Shown here: piece after piece, positions 1-12,100 of the stretch
Layout: each line of letters starts with the position of its first letter
How positions within the stretch are numbered: the first letter of the stretch is position 1
From: Oncomelania hupensis
Taxonomy: Eukaryota > Mollusca > Gastropoda > Littorinimorpha > Pomatiopsidae
NCBI GenBank assembly: GCA_036898135.1
Contig: JBAHVR010000308.1
Coordinates: 286,001 to 350,000 of the forward strand
Length of the DNA stretch: 64,000 nucleotides
Direction: 5' to 3'
The notes under the pieces: model-generated
Databases searched by the model: none
The model's input: only the letters and a program-made list of their open reading frames with translations
Told to the model about the DNA's origin: nothing
Translations under genes and position numbers: made by a program

Positions 1-117
1 GTGGTGCAGGAGCCGCTGTGGAAGAAGAGTGCCGTATGTTGCCCAAAAAGTCGTCATTTGTCAAAGGACTCATGTCTAAGTTCACTGGGGTCTCTGGAGG
101 AAACTTTACCAAAGCAG
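1..117 (+). CDS. SLC39A: ZIP gene, first visible exon (partial)
   Basis: Reading frame from base 3 gives a Lys-rich segment ending NFTKA, followed by a GT donor at 118-119 in phase 1. The single leftover G joins AT at 907 to make Asp, giving a smooth continuation (FTKA-D-LFKLM). The left end is cut by the window, so its acceptor is not seen. It belongs to the extracellular domain. The assignment rests on phase and sequence continuity with the next exon. Confidence 0.65.
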
Positions 118-3100
118 GTCTGTATGGTCTAACGTATTGCTAATAAAGGAAATGTTGACATCTATCAATGTGACCTGGTTTATCAAAAATGCCCATAACT
201 ACAGAATTATACTTTCTGAAATTTGTGACATTCTAGTTTACGACGATAAACCTTTTATGTTCGTACTTAGAAAGTAGTGAAGCTATACCTAATTGAAGAA
301 GGCCCATGTGCCCGCCTGTCTTGACTTCAAAGATGTTTACCTCTGATGTGTGAAACTTTGTATTATTAACAATTTCCCCCAAAATGAAAATGGTTAACAT
401 TGACTTCTAGGCATATCTCTGTGCGATTCGTTAGAATAAGCGTCAGAGAATAAAATGCCTATTTTGACTCTTTCAATACTGTCAGGTCCCCTAGATGGTT
501 GTGTTGACCCCAACACTTGCCAATGTGGGTGATTTAGGAAAGTCAAGGCACAGTTATGTTAATGTTATTACGTATTCTAAATTGGCTTTGCGTATCCGCT
601 GTTTACAACACTGAAAATCGTTTCTATGTCGGAATCAAATGTGGTAACATGATGGTTCAATGAATAAAAAGGTTGTGAAAACAGTGTTTTTCTTTCCACT
701 AAGAGGGTGATTTGTGATGGACTGTCCACAAGGATGACACAAAGAACGAGCGTAGAAACGTTGTATAATTAATTATTGGAGTCGAGACAATAATTATGTA
801 TTTTACGATCATACGATGGTTCGATGGTGAAAATGCTTTACTTTCATTCGTCCATTTATTAATTCAGTCATTCCTGTATGAATTCATTTAACATTTATTC
901 ATTCAGATTTGTTCAAGCTAATGACGCTGCTGAACATTATTCCAACCCAACAAACAACAGAGGATGATCACGACCATGCCCATGATCACATGCGGAAACG
1001 TCGAAGCGTCGAACATGACAACGTCATCAGTTCCCGTGTTAAACGTCAAACAACGACAACGTCAACCACTACACAGGTAAATTACCAATACGTTCTGTAA
1101 CCAGAAAAAGTTGTTTATATGTTTTTGTTAGTTATTTCCTCAGTTTTTAGTATTTAGTCCATCCATTTTAATTATTTACCTTTCTTCAACGGTTTCTTTG
1201 CTACCTGTAATCCTTCGTTCACCGACCATAGCTTCTTTGATGCACGGCATATTCAGAGACAGAAGATGTGGGCACTGACTGACCGCCATCTTTACCCTAT
1301 CCCTTTTCCCCATAAAATATGGGCTTTTTGATTATTTCACGCCCACTCCCACTTTCACTCCCTACCTTACGCCTTTTTTTTTAATATATGCTATTTTAAT
1401 GTGTCTTAAATCCTGTTTTGAATTAAGCCCTCGTTCTTAAATACAATCTATTTTTCACCAATTACTCATTCCCATCACTCGCAATCTTTCCTTAAATAAA
1501 AGCATTTAAGTACTTAAGTGCACTTCTATTATCGCCTATATAAACACAGAGACGTTTTTTAAACATAGCTTGGCAAAAGTCCAGTTAGTGGTATTGAATC
1601 ACTAGCCTAGCCTGCATGTTTATGCATGACATTTACCCCGTTGGGGTGCCGGGGGATTCAGTATAAATAGTATCCCCACTTTCTGGAAATTTAGTGCTTT
1701 AAATTCCCACTGTCGCTGTCTTTCTCATTTGCTCTTTCTCATTCCTGCTCTGTTCTATCAATCTGCTATACTATCGTCTTCTTCGCTAGACCAGTCTCCT
1801 ACCTGTTTTCTTGAAAACTCTTCCGGGACAAGACTCCTTGTTTGTGTATGAGGTCTGTTGGATCAGCTTGGGAATATTGGACGCTTTCTGCCAGGTGGTC
1901 ACTAGGGCTTCCTATGATGTTATTATTTAGCAATGTAGGCATTTTATATGTATGTGTTTTGTTGATAATTTATAATGATGTTTGTATTCTATTTTGTTTT
2001 TGTAAACGGGGGTTCGATAAGTTGGGGTGAAGCCTCAGCCGTCCCCTGCATGGGATGTCTTTATTGTAAAGTGACTGGCTGGTGGAGGGCATTCAGTTTT
2101 CCCACTAGGGTTGTTTCAGCAGATCTTTTATGCGGATTGGGGGTTGTCCGGTCTTGATTTGGCTCGGAAGAGTCCGCTGGACCTAAAGCAACAATTATGT
2201 AATCTAATGTATGCATGACATTGCAATAGGCACCTCAAGTTGCCCACTCAAAGGGGTTGGGTAGCACAGTTGGTAGAGCGGCTTACTAGTAAAGATTCCT
2301 TGTTCGAATCCCGAATAAACCAAACTTTTCCCCCTGGTTCTCTGGTGTCAGAATAATGTGACCAGAATGCTCCAGTGTGGTGTGACTATAATCTACAATT
2401 ATTAAGCTCCCACCCCCTACCCTCACCCGCCCTCACCTCCACTTCCCACCACCAACACCACCAACCATCCTCTTACAACCTTAATACTTACTCCCACCCC
2501 ACTCCCTTCACCTCCCACCCTCATCACCTTCTCCCCATCCCATGGAAAGTAAGTTATTATGTCAAAAAAAACTTCGAATCCTGTTGTCCCGTTTTCGCCA
2601 GTGTGCCCTGTTTCTGGTAGTGTGTCCCGTTTTCGAGAGTTTGACAGATCAAAGTGGCCTATAAAAGCCTTGAGTAGCAATGCCATTCATACAACTAGAT
2701 CACTCTGGGATCTGGCTGTGTGGAGTCCTTGCATAGACGACGGTTGAGTGTAAATAAGCGTGTAATAAGTGGGAGGAGCTTTAGTGTCAATAAGCAGCAC
2801 AGCCACATCACTTGTTGTAAGGGGGCACAAATCTATTCAACCACTTTTGGGCCCCCATACTTGTTTGCAGGCACTCTGCTCGAATCAGCGGTTCCGAATA
2901 GAAATTCGTCATGCAGCTAGGACAAACATTAAAAAAATATTTACTGATAATTTTACTCTTTTTTTTTTTTAACTTCCAACAAGCAAACCAGGCTTTAATA
3001 GAATATTAAGTCAAAGATTATATGTGGAGGTCTGGAGGAAGTATTTTTGCTTAATGAGGTAGTCTTTTGTTGCCATATATAATGTTCAAATTACAGCAAG

Positions 3101-6100
3101 CTTACCAATGTCTGCGAGATCCATTTTCCCTAATTCATTGGGCTTCATTTTAAACAGAGATTTTGTGATCATTGCGTGTAATGTATTCAGTTCAACTAGC
3201 ATGACACTGTGGTAGGTGAGATTCACAATGGTCTATTCATATGGCACGCTCATTTTTATGTATTAAAAATTAATTTTTATTAATTATTACTGCACTGAAA
3301 ATAGATCTAATGATGGCTTTATTTTTTATATGGAGGTGATTCAATGTTTTCTTTTTCTATATGTGTTTTTGAAAGCGATTTAAGAACTCGGACGATAAGA
3401 GTTTTATGTGGAGTGTTTTGGCTAAATTATATACTACACAGTCTAAAGAACATCCAGAGAGAATATCACTGTATAAAGATAAAATAGCGAACTTAAACCT
3501 TAAAGACATTAACTTTTCTGTTACCCTCGACACATTGACACATTCGAATCACAGAACTCTCCTATAAAAGTCAATGTAAATTCTTGGGACTCTGACCTCA
3601 AACCTTTAAGAATCTTTCTTAATGCCCCATCATTTGCTGTTTACAAAACCACGTTGATATTTTACTAATTACAGACCCACAACATTACACTCTGTGTTCT
3701 GCCTTGTTCTCAACAGGATGAGAGTGCAGAGAGTGTCACCAAACACATCATACAAACACGTCACCAATAATCTGGGTCAGATCATTTATTTGCAGAATGA
3801 CATGAGACGCAGTCATCATCTTGTATGCTCTAGTGTTGTATTGGTGAAATACTGAAAAATAAGAATGAGAAAAAGGTACTAAGCACTTGTTTTCTTCGTG
3901 TTTCTATGTTTGAAACAATTTGAAATTAACAAACAATTTACATCCGTTTGATACAAAATCTGCATGCAGCATAAAATCGTTGAAAGTGCTATCCACTACG
4001 CAACCGCAAGCACAGTAAACTCAAAGAGGAAAAATCAGTATCTAGCACATGGCTAAAACGTAAAACGAAATGAACAAATGACCACTTGTACACAAAACCA
4101 TCATTATACATCCTAGCACGCCAATAACGGCTTACCAGAATAATGGAGCATTGAAAAGATATTCGCTGCTTTACAATACAAACAATTATAAACTGACCTT
4201 GTGTGAACTGAGCAGGATTATCATGAAAAACAAACGAGTTTGGCTCTCAGAAGAACTGCGTGCGGCATTCTTACAGGAAGTACGCAAAATGTCTTTTGAT
4301 ACGAATGAAATACAGAAATATATAAATATATAAAACAAACCGAAATAATTTCTGGAGACAGCACACTCCCCGTCTGATATTGGCATTCAATATCACTACT
4401 TAAACTCTCAAATTATAAAAAATGTTAGAAAATCAGCAAATTATCTAAGTTGTATCCAGCAAATATCCAAAACGAAATTACTTAACTCATATAATATCAA
4501 AGTCAACGAGAAAAAACTGTGTAAACATATAAATTCTGGAGGGCAAACATAAAATTATAACAAAAGAAGACGACTATAGAAACCTGGTTGAAAAGAAGAG
4601 AGAACACTAAACACCAAAACATCAGTTGTAGAAACAAATTGCTGCTAATGAAACTTGAGTCAGGAACATGACCAACAACTAGTCTGACTTGAGACACTAG
4701 TACATGTTACTTATAAATCGCATACAATCGTGGTTCACACCTGGGTGTAACATGGTACAGTTGAAGATGCGATTAGAACAGCTGGGCTTATCAAGAGGCA
4801 ATGCACCAATATCATTTCACAGTCTACAACAGCACAAGTTGTGTAATGGGCCTGACATAAGTTATCGGTTTCTGATCTTTCATCACCCTAACTTCAACAG
4901 AGCGAACCAAAGAGTCATCACTCTGGAAACTACGCACAACTACACCAATGGGCCTAACCTCACAGTCTTCATCAGGGGCGATCATGGGAAAAGCGACTGC
5001 AGGGGTTGCAAGGAAACTCTGGTTCTCTAGGGGATCTGCTGGTCCTCGTAACCAAACTTCTACATTCCTGTCGAGGTCTTCCAAGGAACATCTGGTGGCA
5101 ACGTCAGCAGGATTACGTTCTGAAGGCACAAAGTGCCACTGACTTGGCTCGGACACACGTCGGATGCGTTCCACGCGATTGCTCACGTAAGTGTAGAAAC
5201 GTCTAGTCTCATTATTTATGTAGCCAAGCACTACCTTACTGTCAGTGTAGAAAAAGACGTTCTTTTGATCCACATCAAGGTGTTTGGAAATCAGCTGCCA
5301 GAGTTCTGTAGCAAGAACAGCGCCGCAAAGTTCCAAGCGAGGTATGGTGTGTCCACTCTGAGGAGCCACCTTGGCCTTGCCCATAACGAAGCCAACGGGG
5401 TAGTTTTGACTATCTAAGATCTTTACGTATGCCACGGACGCGATGGCCTTCTCTGACGAATCGCAAAACACATGAAACTGGATGTCCGACGACTGGGTCA
5501 TTGACGTTGGTACGTACATTCGAGGGATCTCAAATCTCTGGAGGGGCTCCAGAGAACGTTTCCACAGGTTCCATCTTTCCAGCTGAGCTTCAGGCAGAGA
5601 TTCGTCCCAAGCTCGACCATCAGGGCAGAGCTCACGTAGAATAATCTTCCCTGCAATAGTTGCTGGAGCCAGGAACCCAAGAGGATCGTATATCCTACCC
5701 AACGTAGACAGGATACCTCTCCGGGTGCAAGCAGTATCCTTCAGGTCAAGGGCGACAGAAAGGGTGTCCTTTTGAAGATTCCATGGAATACCAAGGCAGT
5801 TGTGTTGTGGACGTTGTGAGGAAGGTTTTGACAAATCCACGAACTTCAGTTCTTCACAAAGATCCTCCGCTGGAAATGATTTCAGCACTTCAACGTCATT
5901 TGAAGCAATCTTGTGAAGTTTGATCCCTCCTTTCTCCTCAAGTTCAGTCTGCGTGCGTTTTATCAGACTCACAACCTGTCACAAAGAGAGGGGTTGGGGG
6001 ATGGGGGTAAGCTCTTAATCTCTCACGCTGTATTACCTCCTTTGATAGGTTAATGGTGCGATGACATTCAAGAGATTAATGCTAGGCCAACTACATAAGT

Positions 6101-9100
6101 GAGAGACAGACAGGGAATAGACGAGATGGATAGTAGACTTACACTAGTTAAGAAATTCAAATTCAAAGGCCAGTCAGGATAAGTGCAATTCTTAACTATT
6201 TACTTTTATTAATTTGAAGTGGGGAGTCTGGGTCAAATGTTTCTAAAGTGAGTCACTGGCTCAGCGTCTTTCAGTAAGGAGTAGTTCGGTGATATTCTGG
6301 GTATTCAGTATCCGGGGTACTAGAGCTACTGTAGACTGATTTCATCATAGGGCGAGAGTGTATCTGTATGGTTTCAGGGTCTCTCTGATAACCTGGCGAG
6401 TGGGGATTCTCGTAGGCTAATCACTTAGCTCGGTACTGCAGAGCGGCGATGGGTCCAGGATACTCTGGGTGGCTTGTTTACCACGGTCGGTGGAGCGTGG
6501 GCGATGATGCAGGTCAGTTGGTCACGCGGTGACGCATCGATCACGAGTGATTGTCTTGTGCAGGGTACAGGGCTAGAATTCGGCTTTCGTAGCTAGCCGT
6601 CTAGGAAAATGGCGAAGTCCCGAGTCACGCTTCTCATTGACCTCCTGGGATGTCAGGGGCCTGCAGCGGGTCAGCGACTGGGAGATGATACAAGGCCGGG
6701 GTGATTTGCCCGGTACAGGAACCGTCTGTAATGCAATACAGACTCTGTATCAGCGGGGGATAGGAATAGTCTGGATTCAGGGCCTGTGGCACAATCGCCC
6801 TTCTCCGAATTCAAATTGGTTGACCGGTCAAGGTTTGAGCCGGCGCATATACCAACAGTCAAACAATGCAACTAGATTTACTGGGCCAAGGTGGAGTTTA
6901 TTGGCGGCCGCTAGTAGGTGATACCTTCGGCGCATTAAGATGGGGTAGGCAACAGGGGCAAATATTTATACATTGGGAGCATGGTGGAAAGCAATTGGAA
7001 GGGGTACAGGGCAAAGGGGTGGTAGGCCTGGGCTGTACTGGGGACTTTAATCTATGTGGAGGGACGGCATGGCATGGGATATTTACACATGGGGCTAACA
7101 TGGAGCATACAAGCATAAATTCAAACATGTCATGAGTCATATACAAGGTAGAAATATGTGCAAGGGATAAATACAAGTCACAGCAACACATCAAGGCAAA
7201 ACTATAAACATGAACATACATATCGACAGGACGCATGAACATGATGGGCGAACGACGGGTGGTGGGTTTGCTACATGACAAAGAGTAAGTTCCCTCTCTT
7301 ACCTTGACTTAAGACGGGTGGAAGCACACGGGTACTGTCGAAGCTCAGAGGTCACTCGGTGATGGAGACGTGTCTTCGGACAGGTTGTGACTTCAAGGCT
7401 GGAAGGCTTGGGACTGACACTAAGTCAGGTTCTGTGGCAGGCTTTAACTTGATGCCCGAGGGGCGGGGCTTAAGCGAATTGGCGAGCGAGCCTGCTAGAG
7501 ATGGCTGGTTAAGTGGAAATCGTCGTTGGCTGAGTGTGTGGGATGACTGTGGCTAGCCTACGTCAGAGGGTGATTGCACGCCTCGTCACAGAGGCCCCCC
7601 CAAGGAAAAAGGCGAGGTCGTAGGCCTCGACTGAGACGCGGCCAATCAGCTCTGAGGTCGGCTGCCGGGTGAGACGATGGTTTGCGATGATCCGGGTGAT
7701 GCGGGGCGAAGCAGGGTTCCGGGTAGTCGATGGCGGATGCCCAAGGCTGGGGTCCGCGGAGCTGCCGGGTTTCGGCTACGGTTAGTGGGCGGCGGCGGGT
7801 ATGAAGGCTGGGGCGTCGGCCCTCAGGGGCGACTCGCTGGAGTCGGTTGCGGGGTGACGGCTGAGGAAGTCTGCGCCGTGGTTGTCTTTTCCTGGGATGT
7901 GCTCCAGCTGGAAAGAGTATGCTTGGAGCAGCAGAGCCCACCTCATCAGCCGGGCGTTGAGCGATTTTGAGGTCGCCAAGAAGGAAAGCGGCTGATGATC
8001 CACTTGGACGGTAAAGTGCGAGCCGTAGAGATACAGTTGGAACTTCTGGACTGCCCAGACGAGGGCGAGACACTCCTTCTCCGACGTGGCGTAATTCTGT
8101 TCGGCCGGCTTAAGTTTCCGGCTGGCGTACGCGACGGGGAAGAGCGTCGGGGCGTCCGCGGAGTCCCGTTGGAGTAGAACGGCTCCGAGGCCTACGTCGC
8201 TGGCGTCTGTGCGCAGGACGAAGGGCTGTCCGTGGTTGGGGAGTCGCAGGACTGGCTGGGACGTCAGCTTGTCCTTGAGCTCCTGGAAGGCAGCTTCACA
8301 TTGCGGGGTCCAGAGGACTCGGTCCGGTGCGGTTTTCCGGGTTAGGCTGGATAGTGGCGCGGCGATCCCGTTGTATCCGGGTACAAACTTTTGATAGAAG
8401 CCACTCAGTCCCAGGAAGGACTGGACATCTTTCTTGGTCTTGGGGCGTGGCGCGTCTCGAAGGCGCTGGACGGTCTTTTCCAGAGGCCGGAGCTGTCCAT
8501 GGCTGATGGTGTGGCCAAGGAATTCCAGCTCTTGATAGCCGAACTGGCATTTGGTCGGCCGGGCAGTGAGGCCAGCTTCTTTGAGGCGGCGCAAGAGTTG
8601 GCGCACCACTCGCAGGTGCTCCTCCCATGTCTCCGTTGCGACGAGTATGTCGTCCATAAAAGAGTGTACGAACGGACAGTGGAGGGGGTCCAACAGCTTC
8701 CGCATCATCGTGCTGAAAATACTTGGGGCATTGTGTAGACCAAACGGCAGAACGTTAAACTCATAGTGGCCGTCCATCGTGCTGAAGGCCAGGTACTGGC
8801 GGGATGAAGGGTGCACGGGAATCTGGTAAAAGCCCTTGCTCAGATCCACTCTGGAGAAGTATCGGGCGGACTGTAGCTTTGCAAACAAGTCGGTTGGGTC
8901 GGATAGGGGTCCGGGCACGAACTGGGTTACGAGATTCAACTGCCGGAAGTCGATACAGAGGCGATGTTCTCCGCTGGGCTTCCGTGATAGAACTATTCCT
9001 GCGCTGTAGGGGGAACGGGAGGGAGCGATGACTCCGGCTTGTAGCAGAGCCTCTACTTCCGTTCTTACTACTTGCTGCTGGGAAAGTGGGACGGGGTACG

Positions 9101-12100
9101 GTTTCTGGCGGACGGGAGTGGGGTCCGTCAGGGTTAGTCGAACTTCTTCTAGGTCCGTCCTCCCAGGAATGTCGGTGAGGACTTCCCTGTATTCTGCTAC
9201 GATGGCGCGTAGTTGGCGTTGCTGGCCGGCGGGGGGTGAGGGGTCCAGAGAGACGTCCCGGAAGGATTCCTTCCCTTTTAGCGGAAATTCGGCGACGCCG
9301 GTCTCTGTGCCATCCACTTCGACGGCCAGCGCGACCGTGAGGAGCGAGTGGGAGTCGGGGGCGGGTGCAGGTTGCTCCAGGTACCGCTTGAGCAGATTGA
9401 TGTGGTGGGTCCTGGGCTTTCCGCCTACCTCGATGCGATAGGTGGTGCGTGAGAGCTTCTCAAGCACCGGGTAGGGTCCCTGCCAAGCTATGTCTAGCTT
9501 GTTCGTGCCGCTGGGGAGAAGCAGTAGGACTTGGTCTCCTACCTGTAGTTCTCGGTCCCGGGCGCGGCGATTATGATAGCGGGCTTGCCTTTCTCTCGCC
9601 TTCTTCAGGTTGGCGGAGGCGGCTTTCCATGTGGCCTTGAGGGTTTCTTGGAGCTTCGTGACGTATTTCGTGGCGTCGACCGGTGCCTCGTCCAGTTTGG
9701 CGTCGGTCCAGCTACGTCGCAAGGCGGCTAGAGGTCCGGAAAGGGGTCTTCCAAAAAGCAGCGTGGAAGGCGTGTATCCGGTGGAGGTGTGCGGGGTCTC
9801 TCGATACGCGAAGAGCGCTGACGCGACGTATGTGTCCCACGCTTCCGGCTGTTCGTCGGCGATCTTGCGGATAATCGAGATGAGAGTCCCGTTTAGGCGC
9901 TCGACCTGTCCGTTGCTAGCGGGGGTGGTAGGGTGGAGTCCGGATATGGCGAATGCGGAGTAGTTGGAAAACTTCCTGCATGAGTTTTCCGGTGAACTGG
10001 GACCCGTTGTCGGTCAAGATGTTGTCCGGGAATCCGACTCGTGTGAATATGGTGACGAGCGCGTCGGCGACTCGGGCGGCGTCGATCTTCGGTAGAGGAA
10101 CGGCCTCACACCACATCGAGCAAGCGTCGACAAGGGTTAGTAGGTACTGGTTCCGCTTCTTGGTCCGCGGGAGGGGTCCTACTATGTCGACAGCCACTCG
10201 CTGGAAGGGCGTTCCGACGACGACGGTGGGGCTGATAGTGACCGGGACGGTGTGATGGCGGGGCGAGTATCGTTGGCACTGGCGACAGGACTTGACGTAG
10301 CGCTTCACGTCTTCGGTCATCCCGGGCCAGTGGTACTGAGCGCTGATGTGTAGAGTGGTCGCTCCTATGCCCATATGTCCACTTAAGGGCATGCTATGGC
10401 CAAGTTCCAGGACTTGGGGGCGAAGGGTCGCAGGTACGACGAGTTGAGAATGGTCGTCCTTCTGACGGAAGAGGAGTCCGTCTTCGACGAAAAAGTCCCC
10501 GGACTTGGGTGGAGTGCGTGCGGCGGGAAGCTTTCCGTAGCACTTGCGGAGGGTGACGTCGTCTTCTTGGGCCTTCCGGATTTGTTCCGGCATCTGGTTG
10601 GGTATCGGGGGTGGTGTCGCGGCTGTCTTCGCCTGGGCGCGCGTCTGGACGGCGGCCATCGACTCCACAGGCTGGGGCGGCATACCCAAGAACACGTATC
10701 GGCATCCTAAAATCAGGTCGTACAGGGGCTGGTCCATCACGGCAGCCTGAATGGTGCCCGTGACGTATCGGCTGGTGACTCTGATCCGGGCTATAGGGAG
10801 CGTGGTGCTGGGTTGGGACGCGTCGGCCAACTTCAGGGTGATAGTTTCGCCGGTCAGGTCTTGTTCCCTGATGAGCGAGCGGCGGACGACGGCGTCGAAG
10901 GTGAGTCCAGTGTCGTATAGACAGTGGGCTGGGCGATTGTTGACAGTCACTTGCTCGGTGACGGCCGGTCGATCGGCGGGAGTGACGACGGGGGTTACCG
11001 GGTTCCCGTCGGGGGTAACTTGGCGTAGGGCCAGTACGGTGCCTTGTTTGCGACGCTGGTCGCTGATGCGGCGGAAACATTTCTCCCGGGTGTGTCCTCG
11101 GCGCTGGCAGTAGCCGCAGTAGAGCTCCGTGCCCCGCTTCCCAGGCTCTGCTCCGGGGTTTGGGCGTCCTTTGGGCGGTTGTGGACGGTGGTTCGCTGGC
11201 GGGACTGGCCGGCGAGGCTGGTGGCGGGTATCTGGTGACGAGGGTGCGGGGGGATCACGGCGAGGCTGTCTGTCGTCGGGATGGGCGGTGAGGTAGCGGT
11301 CCGCGACGATGATAAGATCCTCTAGCCGGGCGGCTCCCTGTTCGGCGGCGAAAGTCCGAAGTTCGGCGGGCATTGTCCCTCGGAGTTGCTCGGCTAGCAT
11401 CAACTCTAGCAGTCCGTCGTACGTCTTTGGTTCGTCAGTTTGCTCTATCCATTTGTCCCGTAGCGTAGCTAGACGGTCGGCAAACTGCGTAAACTTCTCC
11501 CCTTTCTCTCTCCGGGAGTTCCGGAAATTCTTGCGGTAGTGCTCGCCTGAGAGCTCAAAACCATGCAGTAGAGCTTTCTTGAGGGCGGGGTAGTCTCCCT
11601 CCTCGGAAGTCGGCGTCTTGGCCAGGATTTCATAGGCCTTCCCCTTAAGGCCATGACTGAGCTTGCGATACCAGTACTGGGGGTCAAGACTGTTTTCTCC
11701 CGCGACTCGTTCGAATCGGGCGAGATAGACTTCAATCGACTCGTCTCTTTCGACGAATGGGTCCAGGGGAAAGTTCATCCCCGGAATCGGCGGGGGGAGT
11801 GCGGGTATTCCGGTGCTGGCGGCGAAGCTGGGGGCGATGAGCGAGTAGTCTTCGCTCGCGGGCGATGCGATCCCTAAATCGCGGCGGTCGCGCTCAAGCT
11901 GGAGGAGTGCTTGGCGCCGTTCGAGCTCCTTGTCCTTCCTCTTCTCTTCAAGTGCCGCGATCCTCTCGTCCTCCTCCTTCCTCCTTGCGGCGGCCCTCTC
12001 CTCCTCTGCAATCCTCTCCTTCGCCTCCTCTCTTCTCCGCTCGGCGGCTCTCTCCTCCTCTGCAATCCTCTCCTTCGCCTCCTCTCTTCTCCGCTCGGCA

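Noticed and set aside
909..1100. Stand-alone 63-residue gene
   Set aside because: Splice sites and phase show that it is an internal exon of the ZIP gene; the residues after 1076 are intron.
2423..2686. 87-residue - strand ORF with Gly/Val-rich tail
   Set aside because: Read through low-complexity C/A-rich DNA; no domain and no splice context.
6637..7281. ORFs of 94 and 127 residues inside Gypsy1 LTR, repeated at 13516-14160
   Set aside because: They recur because the LTRs are duplicates; no recognisable protein and no conservation test possible. Not listed as genes.
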